Positions 1-8,230 of a DNA stretch of 27,483 nt are shown here, piece by piece. The notes under the pieces are model-generated. The model was not told the DNA's origin. It saw nothing but the letters and a program-made list of their open reading frames with translations, and did not search any database. Location of the stretch: assembly GCA_045125935.1 (NCBI GenBank), contig JBGVNW010000022.1, positions 1-27,483 on the forward strand. Direction: 5' to 3'. This stretch comes from CAG-877 sp045125935. GTDB taxonomy: Bacteria; Bacillota_I; Bacilli_A; RF39; UBA660. Made by a program: the position numbers and the translations under genes. Each line of letters begins with the position of its first letter. Position 1 is the first letter of the stretch.

Positions 1-3000
1 TATCATCTAATTGAACATCAGATTCTGCTTGAGATAAAACTGGCAATTGTTCATCATTAACAGCATCCGTCTCAACAGCAACACCATCTACATTGCCATC
101 ATCAATTTGCACCATAGATTGACTCTCAGTATCTGTTGGATGATTTTCATCATTCAAAAATTGTATAAATTTCTGAACATCTCCAGTTTGATCAGAAGAT
201 AATAATAAGGTTTCTGAGTTTATGCCTGTGTCATTAGAAGTATACTCATAATTAATTTTAACAAGTGGAACACCTAAAGTAGCAGCAGCATCTATTTCCG
301 CTTGATTAGGAACATCACCAGTTACTAAAATTCCAGAAGGTTTAATATGATCACGATATACAGTATATTCATTATGATAACCAAGTGGAGTATTTTTTAA
401 AATATTATCTGATATATCAAATTTCAATCTATTCGTTCTTCCAAAGTGAACATCAACATCTAAATCATTTGAACTTTTAGTTGACGAAGATAAATCCTCA
501 CTACCACATAATAACAAATCTTGAGGAATTATAGAATCAAACAATAATGACACATGATTAATACTAGTCGCATCACGTTGTACACCTACCTTGTCATCAC
601 CAACTAATGATAAACAAATATAACTATTACCAACTAATCTAGATCTTAAGAAGTCAGTTATTTTCCCTCCATATCCAAAGGCATTTAAAGTATGCTGTAA
701 GAATCTATAATTAGAATTAATTTCTACATAATCAACTGGAACATTACTAACCGAATTTCCATCTAATAATTGTTTTGTTCCTATAAACTTTGAAGCTTCT
801 CTTGTATTAACTGTATCTAAAGATACAATTTCATCTAATTTAGTTAAATTAGCATTTAATTCTTCACCATAATTATATCTAACAACTCTTTCAATATCAC
901 TAAACATTTTTGAAATACTAGCGCGCTCTTCATACTTCATAGTATTTAATTTTTCAACTATTTTACTTACTCTTTGCGTATCAGAATTATTTAAAATGTT
1001 TGTCTCAAAGAAGTCTAAAAGAACAGATGTCCCAGATAAAAATTCAGAATTTCCAACTTTACTAGCCAAAAGATTAATTCTAGCACTATCGCCATAAGTA
1101 TATAAAAATCTATCCATTCCTTCATTAGAAATATTAAATAATAAACGTGAACCAGCATCTTTAATATCATCTAAATTACCAGTACTTATAATTTCAGACA
1201 CTTTTTCTCTAACTAAACTATCATAATTACGTAAATCATCTAAACCTTCAATTTTTATACCAAAATCTTCAACAACAAAACGTTTTAATAACATTTTTTC
1301 GTCCAAAGTTAAATCACTATTTAAAACTTCACTAAATAAACTATTATTAGCCAAATACTTATTACAGAAGTTTTTAAATGTAAAGATATCAAAATTAGTA
1401 TCCAAAACATTTATTTTAAACAAACTATCATACAATGTTTTAAAGTTTGAAATTTCTCCTAAAGAAACCAATGATTTAAAATCAACATCAATATCCTTTA
1501 AAGTTATATACTTAAATACTTCAATTACACTTTCTACTCCAAAAGTATCAAGCATATCATAACTAAATAAACCGTCATAACCATTAAAATATAAAGGTGC
1601 ACAACCAATATTTTCAATAACACTACTTAAATATTCCTTATATTCACCCTCAAAATTACTCAAATCAACCAATGGTTCCAATAATGAATTAAGAACTGCA
1701 AAATTAGATTTAGTATTTAACTTATATCCATTTGCTTGTGCCATTTCAAGCAATTTTAACTGAGTATCAGTAGATACTTCACCTAAACAAGAAGAATCTA
1801 GAAAAGAATTAACTAAATTTGGATAACTAGCATAATCAGCAAGAAATGCATCCATTACAACACTATTATTAGAAATAAAAGAATCAAAAGTATAACCAGT
1901 AGTATTTAAAGCAGGCAATATATCACTTATATTATTAACAATAACACTCTCAGGACAACAACTAACTGCTTGAACAACTAAATTAGGATACTTAATAGAA
2001 CTTTCAATAATACTTTCAGCAATAAGCAATTTTCTTGCATTTCCATATTCATAAGTTACTTTATAATTACAATCACTCAAAATTGGTAACAACACATCTA
2101 TATGTTCAATAAATAAATTATCAGAACATAACTCTATAGCATTAGCAAAAAGATTGGAATAAAGAGTTGATTCACCATTAATAGCATCCATTACAACTTT
2201 ATCAGCAATAATTTTATCATTCGCATAAAAATCACCAATATAATACTTTGAATCATTCAAAATTGGTAATATATCATTCAAATGTTCAACCAGTACACTT
2301 TCCGAACAATATTTAACCATCTCACTTGCAAGTTTCGGACATATTGAAAAATTAGCAACAGCATTATCAGCGATAATAATCGCATTCTTTACATCATCAT
2401 TAAAATAATAATAAGATTCATTTAAGCACACTAAAATTTCATTCATATGTTCCGTAAGTACATTTTCCGAACAATAGTTAACGACCTTATCAACATAATC
2501 AGAATAGTTAGAAATATCACTTACAAATGCATCAGCTAAAATTCCAGCATTCAAAGAATAACCTAAAAAATTATAATGATTATCTTTTAAAATTGGTAAT
2601 ATCTCATTTAAATGTTCATTTAATACAGCATTAGAACAAAAATCAACTGTTTTAGTAACAAGATTTAAATAATTGTTAGGAGAACTATTAACAACATCAG
2701 CAATCAATTTATCATTTGCAGAACATTTTTGAATAACACTACCACGATTAGTATCCCAAACAATAGTAGTATTAGGATTATAAAATTCACTAGCATTTAA
2801 TATTGATACAAAATTAGACAATTGTTCATTAGACAATACACTTAAATCAGCATTACTAATAATATTAGAGAAAGTACTACTATCAACACATGCCATTATA
2901 AAATCTGCATTAGTCTTTAAATAACTAGGTGTTTTTTCAGAAAAGACATATTTAATGGGTGCTGTAAATTTTAATTCATTTAATAAAGATTCTGAAGTAT

Positions 3001-5779
3001 TATCCAATAAATCTGTTAATTCAACGCCTTCAGAAATTTTAAGTTCAACCTGTTGTCGAATCTCATTATTATTTTCTATAAGTTCACTCTGAGATACTTC
3101 TCTAGCATTACCTTTATCTAGAGCAAATGAATCATATTTATCTTGTGTATCTGCTTCAATAACAATTCTCTCATCACTATAAACTTTACCTTTACTATCA
3201 CTAGAAGTACCAGTTTCAATACCAAGAGTTGCAATTGCTGTACCAAGATTAGCACCAACCGCAGAAAGGCCAACACCAGATGCCATTAAATTATCACTTC
3301 CTGATAAACCACTATCACTTCCTGATAAACCACTATCACTTTCAACAGTAGTAGTATTTGATACAACAGGTGTAGCAACACTACTAGAAAGTGCCTTTTT
3401 GGCAGCATCTTTTGCAGTATCTTTACCAGTTTCATTTATAGTGGCCTCACTATTTTGAACTACAGGATTTTGCTGTTGAGTAGAAGTTGTTTGCAGTTTG
3501 TTTTTTGAATCTAAATTAGTAGAAGTTTCTACTCCAGTATTTTGTTCTTCTTGTTTTCCTTCATATGTTGTAGTAGTTTCAGTCTGCAAAGTTGTTTTTT
3601 CACTAGTAGACTTACCAACATTTTGGGAAACACGCTGTTGAGCAGCTTGTGTCTGATTACCAGCACTTTCCTTAACAACAGTTGGGTTAGTAGAAGTATT
3701 TTGTTCTGTATCAGTATTGACATTATTTTTAATAGGAGTATCAGTACCAGTATTTTGCTGTTGAACATTTGATTTAATTGCATATGGCGCCAAATCAGCT
3801 TCTACACTAGCTAAAACTGCCTCATCAGACAAATCAGCATTAGCATATTTATTGACAAAATCTTGAAGAAAAGCACTATCCATATTATCCATGGCATAGC
3901 TTTTATCATTCAATAAAATTGCGGGTCCAGACAAAGTATGACTAACGGCTAGTTCTAAAACAGCAGATCCTCCAGTAGTAACGCCATTAGTAATTCCAGC
4001 ACTAATCACACCATATATACCAGATTTTAAAACATCATTTAAACTAACCTCATACGAATCACCAGTAACCAAAGTATTAATTGCGGGATCAAGAAAAGCT
4101 TGAAACACTTCCTCAGTACCCTCACTTAATGCATTTGATGCCCAACGATAAAATCTACCATTAAAGAAACGCATCATATCAGGATTGACTGCTACAATTT
4201 TCTTAATAACAGGATTTTTTAGCAAATCAACTACATCATCAGCACTTGATAAACCTGGAATACCTCCTAATACAAATTCAGTAAATCCCTCTGAAGCACC
4301 AGATAAAAAACCATACTTTAAGGCTTCCGATTGCGTCATACCACTCTGCAAACCCTCTTCCCTAGCATTACCAGCAGCAGAAATACCCATTAAAGCAGAA
4401 CCTAATTGTGGACAACGGGTAATTGCTCCAATAATCATTGGTGGAGTCATATTACCAATACTATTAAATATTTCATAAGAACCAGTCGAAACAATTTCTT
4501 GCCAAGCTTGATCCCATAATATACTACTACCATCATCATTCTTAGCATTTATACCTTGAACAATATACATAGTTTTATATTGGTCAACAGAAACTTCACC
4601 ATCAGCTGCAAATAAATTATAAAGACCACTACCAAAACTTACAACTCCATCAACAAAACCAGTTCCAGCTAATAAAGAAATTGTTTTAGCATAAGCAATA
4701 TTTTTTTCAGCCTCAGTATCAGCATTTTCATAATAGCTATTAATTTTGTCAATTACTTCTTGAGCTTGTGCATAGCCTTCTCTCTCATTAGCAAAATTGA
4801 CTTTAAAAGAAAAGTATTCTTCTAGTTTTTCAGTATTTCCTGTATTAAATAAATAATTAGCAATCTTTTTTTCGTCATCATTCATGTAACTATAAGTCCG
4901 TGCATATTCTCCATACTCAGAAAAATTATAATATTCAAAACCAGTATTAGAAAAATAAATACTTACTTCAAAATCATTTACATCTTCTATTAGATTTCCA
5001 TTATCATCATAAAATTTAAAAGTATTAGTAAATCCACCATCTGTACTTACAGCTTCATGACTAGCAATTCTAACATTTGCCTCACTGGAAGAACCTTCAA
5101 ATGCTTCATCCAGTGCATACATATAAAAACCTTTATCATATGTAGTATCTCTAATGGATTTAAGTACACTCATTGACTGAAATAATTCATCATATTGTTC
5201 CTTTAACTTAGGAAGCATTTCAATACTTTCTTCAGATAATTCTAAACCTCTTAATATTACATTATAATCTAAAGATTCAAGCATAGTAGTATCAGTAGAA
5301 ATACCTTCATAATAAGCAATCTGTCCCTCAATTTCTCTTAACATAACAGTATACTTATCTAGTATTTCATCATACATCTCTACCATATCAAAGCATTCTT
5401 CTTGCGTATTAACAAGAGCAACCATAACTTTAATCAACTTTTCATAATCTAAATCTGGATTTCCATCACCATCCAAATCTTTACCCTTAAAATACTCTGC
5501 ATAAAACTCTTGACTTTGAAACAATTCAAATAGATTTCCAACATTTGCAAGATTACTAGTAATCGACTTAATAGGTCCATTTACTATATTCTGAACAGTA
5601 TTAATTGCATCAACTAACAAGCTACCACTTTCTAACATACTAGCAGCTGCAGATGCTCCATACATAGTAGATAATAAATCTAAACATTTACTATTTATAT
5701 CTGAAATAGCAACAATTTCAGAAACAAGTACATTATAATCTACACTAACGTCATAATTTGATTCTAAACTTGATCCCAT
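1..5779 (-). CDS. Giant LXG-like T7SS effector, second copy (5' part only; 3' end beyond the window)
   Basis: An open frame runs from an ATG at 5779 off the left edge without a stop in the stretches checked (1,926 complete codons; bases 2-5779 are whole codons). The start is preceded by AGAGAGG (5787-5793), the same leader as the other giant gene. Residues 1-330 are helical and align with the other giant (YDVSVDYN; KC; LES; FQ near the end of the block), suggesting an LXG-like secretion domain. Residues 101-109 read DLDGDGNPD, a Ca-binding-like loop absent from the paralogue. A hydrophobic Gly/Ala-rich helical segment (about 430-640) precedes a Q/S/T/N-rich linker (about 670-830), then the shared motif YSDERIVI (about 865). 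Five helical repeats with a YCSE..L.EH core follow (1045-1290). A domain shared with the other giant (YVEINSNYR, GGKITD, KPSGILVTG, LGVPLVKINY) lies at 1682-1844, then an acidic linker. No Cys-His module or toxin domain is visible. The effector activity is unknown because the C-terminus is missing. It has its own promoter. Confidence 0.88.
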   Translation of the reverse strand, partial: MGSSLESNYDVSVDYNVLVSEIVAISDINSKCLDLLSTMYGASAAASMLESGSLLVDAINTVQNIVNGPIKSITSNLANVGNLFELFQSQEFYAEYFKGKDLDGDGNPDLDYEKLIKVMVALVNTQEECFDMVEMYDEILDKYTVMLREIEGQIAYYEGISTDTTMLESLDYNVILRGLELSEESIEMLPKLKEQYDELFQSMSVLKSIRDTTYDKGFYMYALDEAFEGSSSEANVRIASHEAVSTDGGFTNTFKFYDDNGNLIEDVNDFEVSIYFSNTGFEYYNFSEYGEYARTYSYMNDDEKKIANYLFNTGNTEKLEEYFSFKVNFANEREGYAQAQEVIDKINSYYENADTEAEKNIAYAKTISLLAGTGFVDGVVSFGSGLYNLFAADGEVSVDQYKTMYIVQGINAKNDDGSSILWDQAWQEIVSTGSYEIFNSIGNMTPPMIIGAITRCPQLGSALMGISAAGNAREEGLQSGMTQSEALKYGFLSGASEGFTEFVLGGIPGLSSADDVVDLLKNPVIKKIVAVNPDMMRFFNGRFYRWASNALSEGTEEVFQAFLDPAINTLVTGDSYEVSLNDVLKSGIYGVISAGITNGVTTGGSAVLELAVSHTLSGPAILLNDKSYAMDNMDSAFLQDFVNKYANADLSDEAVLASVEADLAPYAIKSNVQQQNTGTDTPIKNNVNTDTEQNTSTNPTVVKESAGNQTQAAQQRVSQNVGKSTSEKTTLQTETTTTYEGKQEEQNTGVETSTNLDSKNKLQTTSTQQQNPVVQNSEATINETGKDTAKDAAKKALSSSVATPVVSNTTTVESDSGLSGSDSGLSGSDNLMASGVGLSAVGANLGTAIATLGIETGTSSDSKGKVYSDERIVIEADTQDKYDSFALDKGNAREVSQSELIENNNEIRQQVELKISEGVELTDLLDNTSESLLNELKFTAPIKYVFSEKTPSYLKTNADFIMACVDSSTFSNIISNADLSVLSNEQLSNFVSILNASEFYNPNTTIVWDTNRGSVIQKCSANDKLIADVVNSSPNNYLNLVTKTVDFCSNAVLNEHLNEILPILKDNHYNFLGYSLNAGILADAFVSDISNYSDYVDKVVNYCSENVLTEHMNEILVCLNESYYYFNDDVKNAIIIADNAVANFSICPKLASEMVKYCSESVLVEHLNDILPILNDSKYYIGDFYANDKIIADKVVMDAINGESTLYSNLFANAIELCSDNLFIEHIDVLLPILSDCNYKVTYEYGNARKLLIAESIIESSIKYPNLVVQAVSCCPESVIVNNISDILPALNTTGYTFDSFISNNSVVMDAFLADYASYPNLVNSFLDSSCLGEVSTDTQLKLLEMAQANGYKLNTKSNFAVLNSLLEPLVDLSNFEGEYKEYLSSVIENIGCAPLYFNGYDGLFSYDMLDTFGVESVIEVFKYITLKDIDVDFKSLVSLGEISNFKTLYDSLFKINVLDTNFDIFTFKNFCNKYLANNSLFSEVLNSDLTLDEKMLLKRFVVEDFGIKIEGLDDLRNYDSLVREKVSEIISTGNLDDIKDAGSRLLFNISNEGMDRFLYTYGDSARINLLASKVGNSEFLSGTSVLLDFFETNILNNSDTQRVSKIVEKLNTMKYEERASISKMFSDIERVVRYNYGEELNANLTKLDEIVSLDTVNTREASKFIGTKQLLDGNSVSNVPVDYVEINSNYRFLQHTLNAFGYGGKITDFLRSRLVGNSYICLSLVGDDKVGVQRDATSINHVSLLFDSIIPQDLLLCGSEDLSSSTKSSNDLDVDVHFGRTNRLKFDISDNILKNTPLGYHNEYTVYRDHIKPSGILVTGDVPNQAEIDAAATLGVPLVKINYEYTSNDTGINSETLLLSSDQTGDVQKFIQFLNDENHPTDTESQSMVQIDDGNVDGVAVETDAVNDEQLPVLSQAESDVQLDD
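248..736 (-). other. Domain of unknown function shared by both giant proteins (giant 2 copy)
   Basis: Residues 1682-1844 of the second giant: VDYVEINSNYR, GGKITD, CLSLVGDDKVGV, LLFDSIIPQDL, EYTVYRDHIKPSGILVTG, LGVPLVKINY. An acidic, low-complexity linker follows up to the window edge. Confidence 0.75.
1905..2650 (-). repeat. Five helical repeats of about 56-60 aa in the second giant
   Basis: Residues about 1045-1290. Consensus: a YCSE-like Cys pair position, then L.EH.NEILPIL and an aromatic-rich turn. Cores at bases about 2593-2648, 2431-2484, 2259-2318, 2079-2138 and 1911-1969, a 162-180 base period. The fold is probably an alpha-solenoid. Confidence 0.65.
3292..3341 (-). repeat. 21-bp tandem repeat, about 2.4 copies
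   Basis: Two perfect 21-base units (3292-3312 and 3313-3333) plus a partial third encode SGSDSGL repeats in the low-complexity region before YSDERIVI of the second giant. Probably a flexible linker prone to slippage. Confidence 0.8.
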
Positions 5780-5786
5780 AAAACAA

Positions 5787-5793
5787 CCTCTCT
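5787..5793 (-). promoter_or_regulatory. Ribosome binding site of the second giant gene
   Basis: AGAGAGG lies 7 bases before the ATG at 5779. The leader (AGAGAGGTTG-TTTT-ATG) is nearly the same as that of the giant gene at 27219, which supports both starts. Confidence 0.75.
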
Positions 5794-5823
5794 CATCTTA
5801 ACTACAGTCTCACTATAATAATA

Positions 5824-5832
5824 AGTATATCA
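5824..5832 (-). promoter_or_regulatory. Extended -10 promoter element for the second giant gene
   Basis: On the minus strand the site reads TGATATACT, an extended -10 (TGn plus TATACT). The -35 region 17 bases upstream (TTTATT) is poor, as is common with extended -10 sites. Transcription would begin near 5817, leaving a leader of about 38 bases. It lies downstream of the hairpin at 5888-5915, so this giant gene can be transcribed separately from the partner genes. Confidence 0.5.
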
Positions 5833-5887
5833 TCTTTTTAGACTAAAATAAAATAGTTTTAGTATAATTTTCTATCAAAAGAAAAGA

Positions 5888-5915
5888 AAAGAACAATATT
5901 TTTGTATTGTTCTTT
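5888..5915 (-). terminator. Hairpin terminator between the WXG partner gene and the second giant gene
   Basis: Perfect 11-bp stem (5888-5898 with 5905-5915, arm AAAGAACAATA) and a 6-base loop. On the minus strand it is followed by TCTTTTCTTTTG, a T-rich but interrupted tract. On the plus strand it runs into TTTTTT, so it may work in both directions. It sits 46 bases past the stop of the 204-aa gene and upstream of the giant gene's promoter. Confidence 0.65.
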
Positions 5916-5961
5916 TTTATACATTCAACTTAAATTGATAACATTAAAGTAGATTTACTTC

Positions 5962-6576
5962 TTAAAAATTGTAATTGTTTAATGCATTAGTAATATTATC
6001 TGATACTTCTGATAATGTTTCTTTATATTTCTTTACATTTGACATATATGATTCAAATGCATTTTCTGCTTCATTTCTTCCTGTTCCTGCTAACCAATTA
6101 CCCATTATTTCATTATGTTTTGCTCTTACTAATGCTTCAAATCCATCTAAAGCAGCATTTGCTCTATCAATATATGCTTTTCCAACTTCTGCCTCTGGAT
6201 TAATATCGATTGTATCTGCATTATCGAAATAATCATCTAATGCTGTTTTTGGTTCAGTATTAAGTACTTGTAAAGAATCCATACGAGCTCCATTAGCCAT
6301 TTGGATTTCTCTATATCTTACAGCAATCTTAGAAGACTCTATTGCTAAAGATGCTAAATTATTTCTTACATTAACCATTGAATTATGTACTTTAATTACT
6401 TCTTGAATTCTAAGACCTGCGTCTGTTCCTTTCCAATTTTGTTTTAAATTTTCAATTCCTGAAACTAAATTTCCAATGATGCCATCAGCACTTGATTCAC
6501 CACCAACAACACCATCCTTATATAATTGTTGAGCAGAAACATATAATTCCTGAACATTTCTAACCTTATGATCCAT
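5962..6576 (-). CDS. Tandem WXG-type helical secretion partner (204 aa)
   Basis: Predicted all-helical, soluble protein without signal peptide, as for T7SS substrates. A canonical WXG turn (W48-K49-G50 in LKQNWKG) sits between two helices in the first half. A second W-x-x-G turn (W161-L-A-G) lies in the second half, so it looks like two WXG100-like hairpins in tandem; single WXG100 proteins are about 100 aa. Start chosen by AAGGAGG at 6584-6590. It is the third of three small genes just upstream of the second giant effector. The last 47 codons are repeated almost base for base in the gene cut at the right edge, upstream of the other giant. Likely role, by inference from LXG-associated helical proteins: targeting or co-secretion of the neighbouring giant toxin. 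A small self-contained T7SS substrate is the alternative. Confidence 0.87.
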   Translation of the reverse strand: MDHKVRNVQELYVSAQQLYKDGVVGGESSADGIIGNLVSGIENLKQNWKGTDAGLRIQEVIKVHNSMVNVRNNLASLAIESSKIAVRYREIQMANGARMDSLQVLNTEPKTALDDYFDNADTIDINPEAEVGKAYIDRANAALDGFEALVRAKHNEIMGNWLAGTGRNEAENAFESYMSNVKKYKETLSEVSDNITNALNNYNF

Positions 6577-6637
6577 ATCATAACCTCCTTATGATTAAAT
6601 ATTACCACTTTTTTACTATCTAAATCAACAAAATAAC

Positions 6638-6955
6638 CTAATTAACTAATTTTTTTTTCTTAGCAGCCTCTTCAGCCTTTTTAGCCGCATAATAAGCTGC
6701 CATCCACTTATTATACATTTTAAAACACTCTGCAACCATCACTCCAACATCATCACTTATACTACCTATTTGTCCCTTAGCCTCACTAAGTTTACCTTCA
6801 TCAATTGGTTTTCCACTAAGAACCGTACTCTCAAAATCACCCTCGCAACTACTAATAGTTGAAATACAAGTATCAAGTGGGCCATATATTGCATTAAGTT
6901 GTCCCTTTAATTCCAAATACATTTGAGCCATGTCATAGCATTCCTTAGAACTCAT
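6638..6955 (-). CDS. Small helical LXG-associated protein, DUF5082/YwqH-like (105 aa)
   Basis: Helical hairpin protein of 105 aa with a lysine/alanine-rich C-terminal tail (AAKKAEEAAKKKK). The pattern (YLELKGQL near the start, CISTISSC, a central turn, then helix GQIGSISDDV) resembles the small DUF5082/YwqH-type proteins coded beside LXG toxins, but I assign this from general shape, not from an alignment. Preceded by GGAGAG about 8 bases before the ATG. It lies 19 bases after the 67-aa gene and 61 bases before the 204-aa WXG gene, so all three are probably one transcript from the promoter at 7211-7239. Expected role: binding partner of the N-terminal helical domain of the giant toxin. Confidence 0.8.
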   Translation of the reverse strand: MSSKECYDMAQMYLELKGQLNAIYGPLDTCISTISSCEGDFESTVLSGKPIDEGKLSEAKGQIGSISDDVGVMVAECFKMYNKWMAAYYAAKKAEEAAKKKKLVN

Positions 6956-6974
6956 TATAATCTCTCCAAATTTT

Positions 6975-7178
6975 TTACTTCTTTTTTACTTTATCATTAG
7001 AGCTATCTAAAATACCACTCAGACTAGATAAACTTTGCTCCGCGTCTTTCTTAGTATTCATTAATCCATCATCATTTGAAAAAGCCTCATCAGCTAATAA
7101 ACTATCAATAAGTGTATTTAACGAATTCAACCCATCATAACAATTCTTCGCATATTCCTGTATTTCCTCTTCAGTCAT
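6975..7178 (-). CDS. Small helical protein, first of the partner-gene trio (67 aa)
   Basis: Acidic helical-hairpin protein of 67 aa starting MTEEEIQEYAKN, with a Ser-rich second helix and a Lys-rich end (VKKK). The start is set by GGGTGGTGAT just upstream of ATG 7178; in-frame GTG codons at 7190 and 7187 would lie inside the ribosome site and are less likely. It is the first gene behind a good extended -10 promoter, with a leader of roughly 25 bases. No family is recognised with certainty. Its size, helical character and position before the DUF5082-like and WXG genes fit the small LXG-associated partners of T7SSb toxins. Confidence 0.75.
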   Translation of the reverse strand: MTEEEIQEYAKNCYDGLNSLNTLIDSLLADEAFSNDDGLMNTKKDAEQSLSSLSGILDSSNDKVKKK

Positions 7179-7210
7179 ACATATCACCACCCAATTATTT
7201 TCTATATAAA

Positions 7211-7239
7211 ATTATATCATTCACAATAATAATAAACAA
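7211..7239 (-). promoter_or_regulatory. Promoter of the partner-gene trio
   Basis: On the minus strand: -35 TTGTTT (7234-7239), a 17-base spacer, extended TGA and a perfect -10 TATAAT (7211-7216). This is the best promoter seen in the window. Start of transcription is expected near 7204, giving a short leader before the ATG at 7178. Confidence 0.65.
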
Positions 7240-7289
7240 TCAAGTTTTTATAAATTTTCAAATTAATTGAAGATAAACTAAGTAACAGG

Positions 7290-7317
7290 AAAAAAAGAGT
7301 ATCTTTAGTATAATACT
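7290..7317 (-). terminator. Weak possible terminator after the 238-aa gene
   Basis: On the minus strand a short stem (AGTAT with ATACT, 7313-7317 with 7298-7302) is followed, after CTC, by seven T residues (7290-7296). An overlapping palindrome (AGTAT-A-ATACT, 7307-7317) competes with it. The stem is too short for confidence. The 223-base gap 7191-7413 otherwise holds only the promoter at 7211-7239. Confidence 0.3.
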
Positions 7318-7413
7318 TTCAAAGTTCTTTCTAAATAAATTTTAACATATTTATATTTCTTTTTATTTAGCGTGAGCTTTAAAGGAATTATAATTAAAAT
7401 CACTCTTTAAAAC

Positions 7414-8130
7414 CTACATAACTTTATTTTTATCCCCTTCATCTACTGATGCTTTTTTTTTAACACTAAATTCATTATATTTAACTGCATAACAATCTAC
7501 ACCAGCAAGTTTAGGCATTCTAGTTTCTAATATAATAGAAAGTGTTTCAACATCCTGTAGTCTATTATTGTTTTCATCAAACCATTCTTCTGATGATTGA
7601 CCAGGCTTTTGATAATAATCATCATATCTTATACCCACAATAACAGCATTATTTGGATACATAAAATTACCATTATCTGGACCATAAAATACATTTACTG
7701 AATCTTCCTCTCCACCATTTTCTAACATAACTTTCTTAAATGTAGCTTTAACAAACTCATCAGTTTTATCATCATATACAATTTCATCATCTTGTGCTTT
7801 CTCAATTAAAAATTGTTGTTCTTCCTCAGTCAATCTCTCTATATATAAATTATTTCTAAGATAAACAAAACTTAATTTATCAGAAGCTAAATACTGATAA
7901 ATATCCATCTCTTCTTCTTTTAATTTTGGAAAAGAATAAGGACTTTCAAGTAATGCTTCATCATATTCCTTCAAACGACAATTCTTAATAAAATAATCAG
8001 TTACTAAAGATGAATAAGCATTATATAAAGCTATATAACTCTCTTGTGCTTCTTTATCTAACTCATCAAAATATTCACTATTACCACTAGGTATTCTAGT
8101 CTTATACTCATCTACAGTTATACTTTTCAT
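7414..8130 (-). CDS. Unrecognised 238-aa protein, candidate accessory immunity protein
   Basis: Acidic soluble protein without signal peptide or membrane segment. The N-terminal half is helical and charged (DELDKEAQESYIALYNAYSS; RLTEEEQQFLIEKAQDDE). The C-terminal half has beta-type segments (NNAVIVGIRYDDYY; ETLSIILETRMPKL; CYAVKYNEF) and ends in a Lys/Glu-rich tail. I do not recognise the family. The ATG at 8130 is chosen because GGAGGT lies 4 bases upstream (8135-8140); an upstream in-frame ATG at 8142 overlaps that site and would add MEVY. It follows the ADP-ribosylglycohydrolase gene by 100 bases and precedes the partner trio. Position suggests a second immunity or regulatory protein for the first giant toxin, but nothing in the sequence proves it. 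It has its own promoter with a palindrome in the spacer, so it may be controlled separately from the toxin. Confidence 0.72.
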   Translation of the reverse strand: MKSITVDEYKTRIPSGNSEYFDELDKEAQESYIALYNAYSSLVTDYFIKNCRLKEYDEALLESPYSFPKLKEEEMDIYQYLASDKLSFVYLRNNLYIERLTEEEQQFLIEKAQDDEIVYDDKTDEFVKATFKKVMLENGGEEDSVNVFYGPDNGNFMYPNNAVIVGIRYDDYYQKPGQSSEEWFDENNNRLQDVETLSIILETRMPKLAGVDCYAVKYNEFSVKKKASVDEGDKNKVM

Positions 8131-8195
8131 ATATACCTCCATAATTATCAGGAAGATTTGTAAAAATAAATCTCCCCAAAGTATCTCTTACATTC

Positions 8196-8218
8196 ATTAT
8201 AACATCAATAAAATTGAT
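8196..8218 (-). promoter_or_regulatory. Promoter with palindromic candidate operator before the 238-aa gene
   Basis: The minus strand shows TGTTATAAT (extended -10, 8196-8204). Immediately upstream, filling the spacer, is the perfect inverted repeat ATCAAT-TTT-ATTGAT (8204-8218). No good -35 is present (TAGTAA at 17 bases). A palindrome between -35 and -10 is a typical repressor position, but no regulator is coded here. Confidence 0.42.
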
Positions 8219-8230
8219 TTACTATAAAAA

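Noticed and set aside
3292..3341. Short direct repeats as a CRISPR array
   Set aside because: The 21-base units are adjacent without spacers and in frame, coding a Gly/Ser/Asp linker.
7179..7190. GTG start for the first small partner gene
   Set aside because: The GTG codons form part of the ribosome site for ATG 7178.
8151..8178. Hairpin AGATTT/AAATCT as a terminator upstream of the 238-aa gene
   Set aside because: Short imperfect stem without a T tract on the minus strand; it lies in the leader of that gene.
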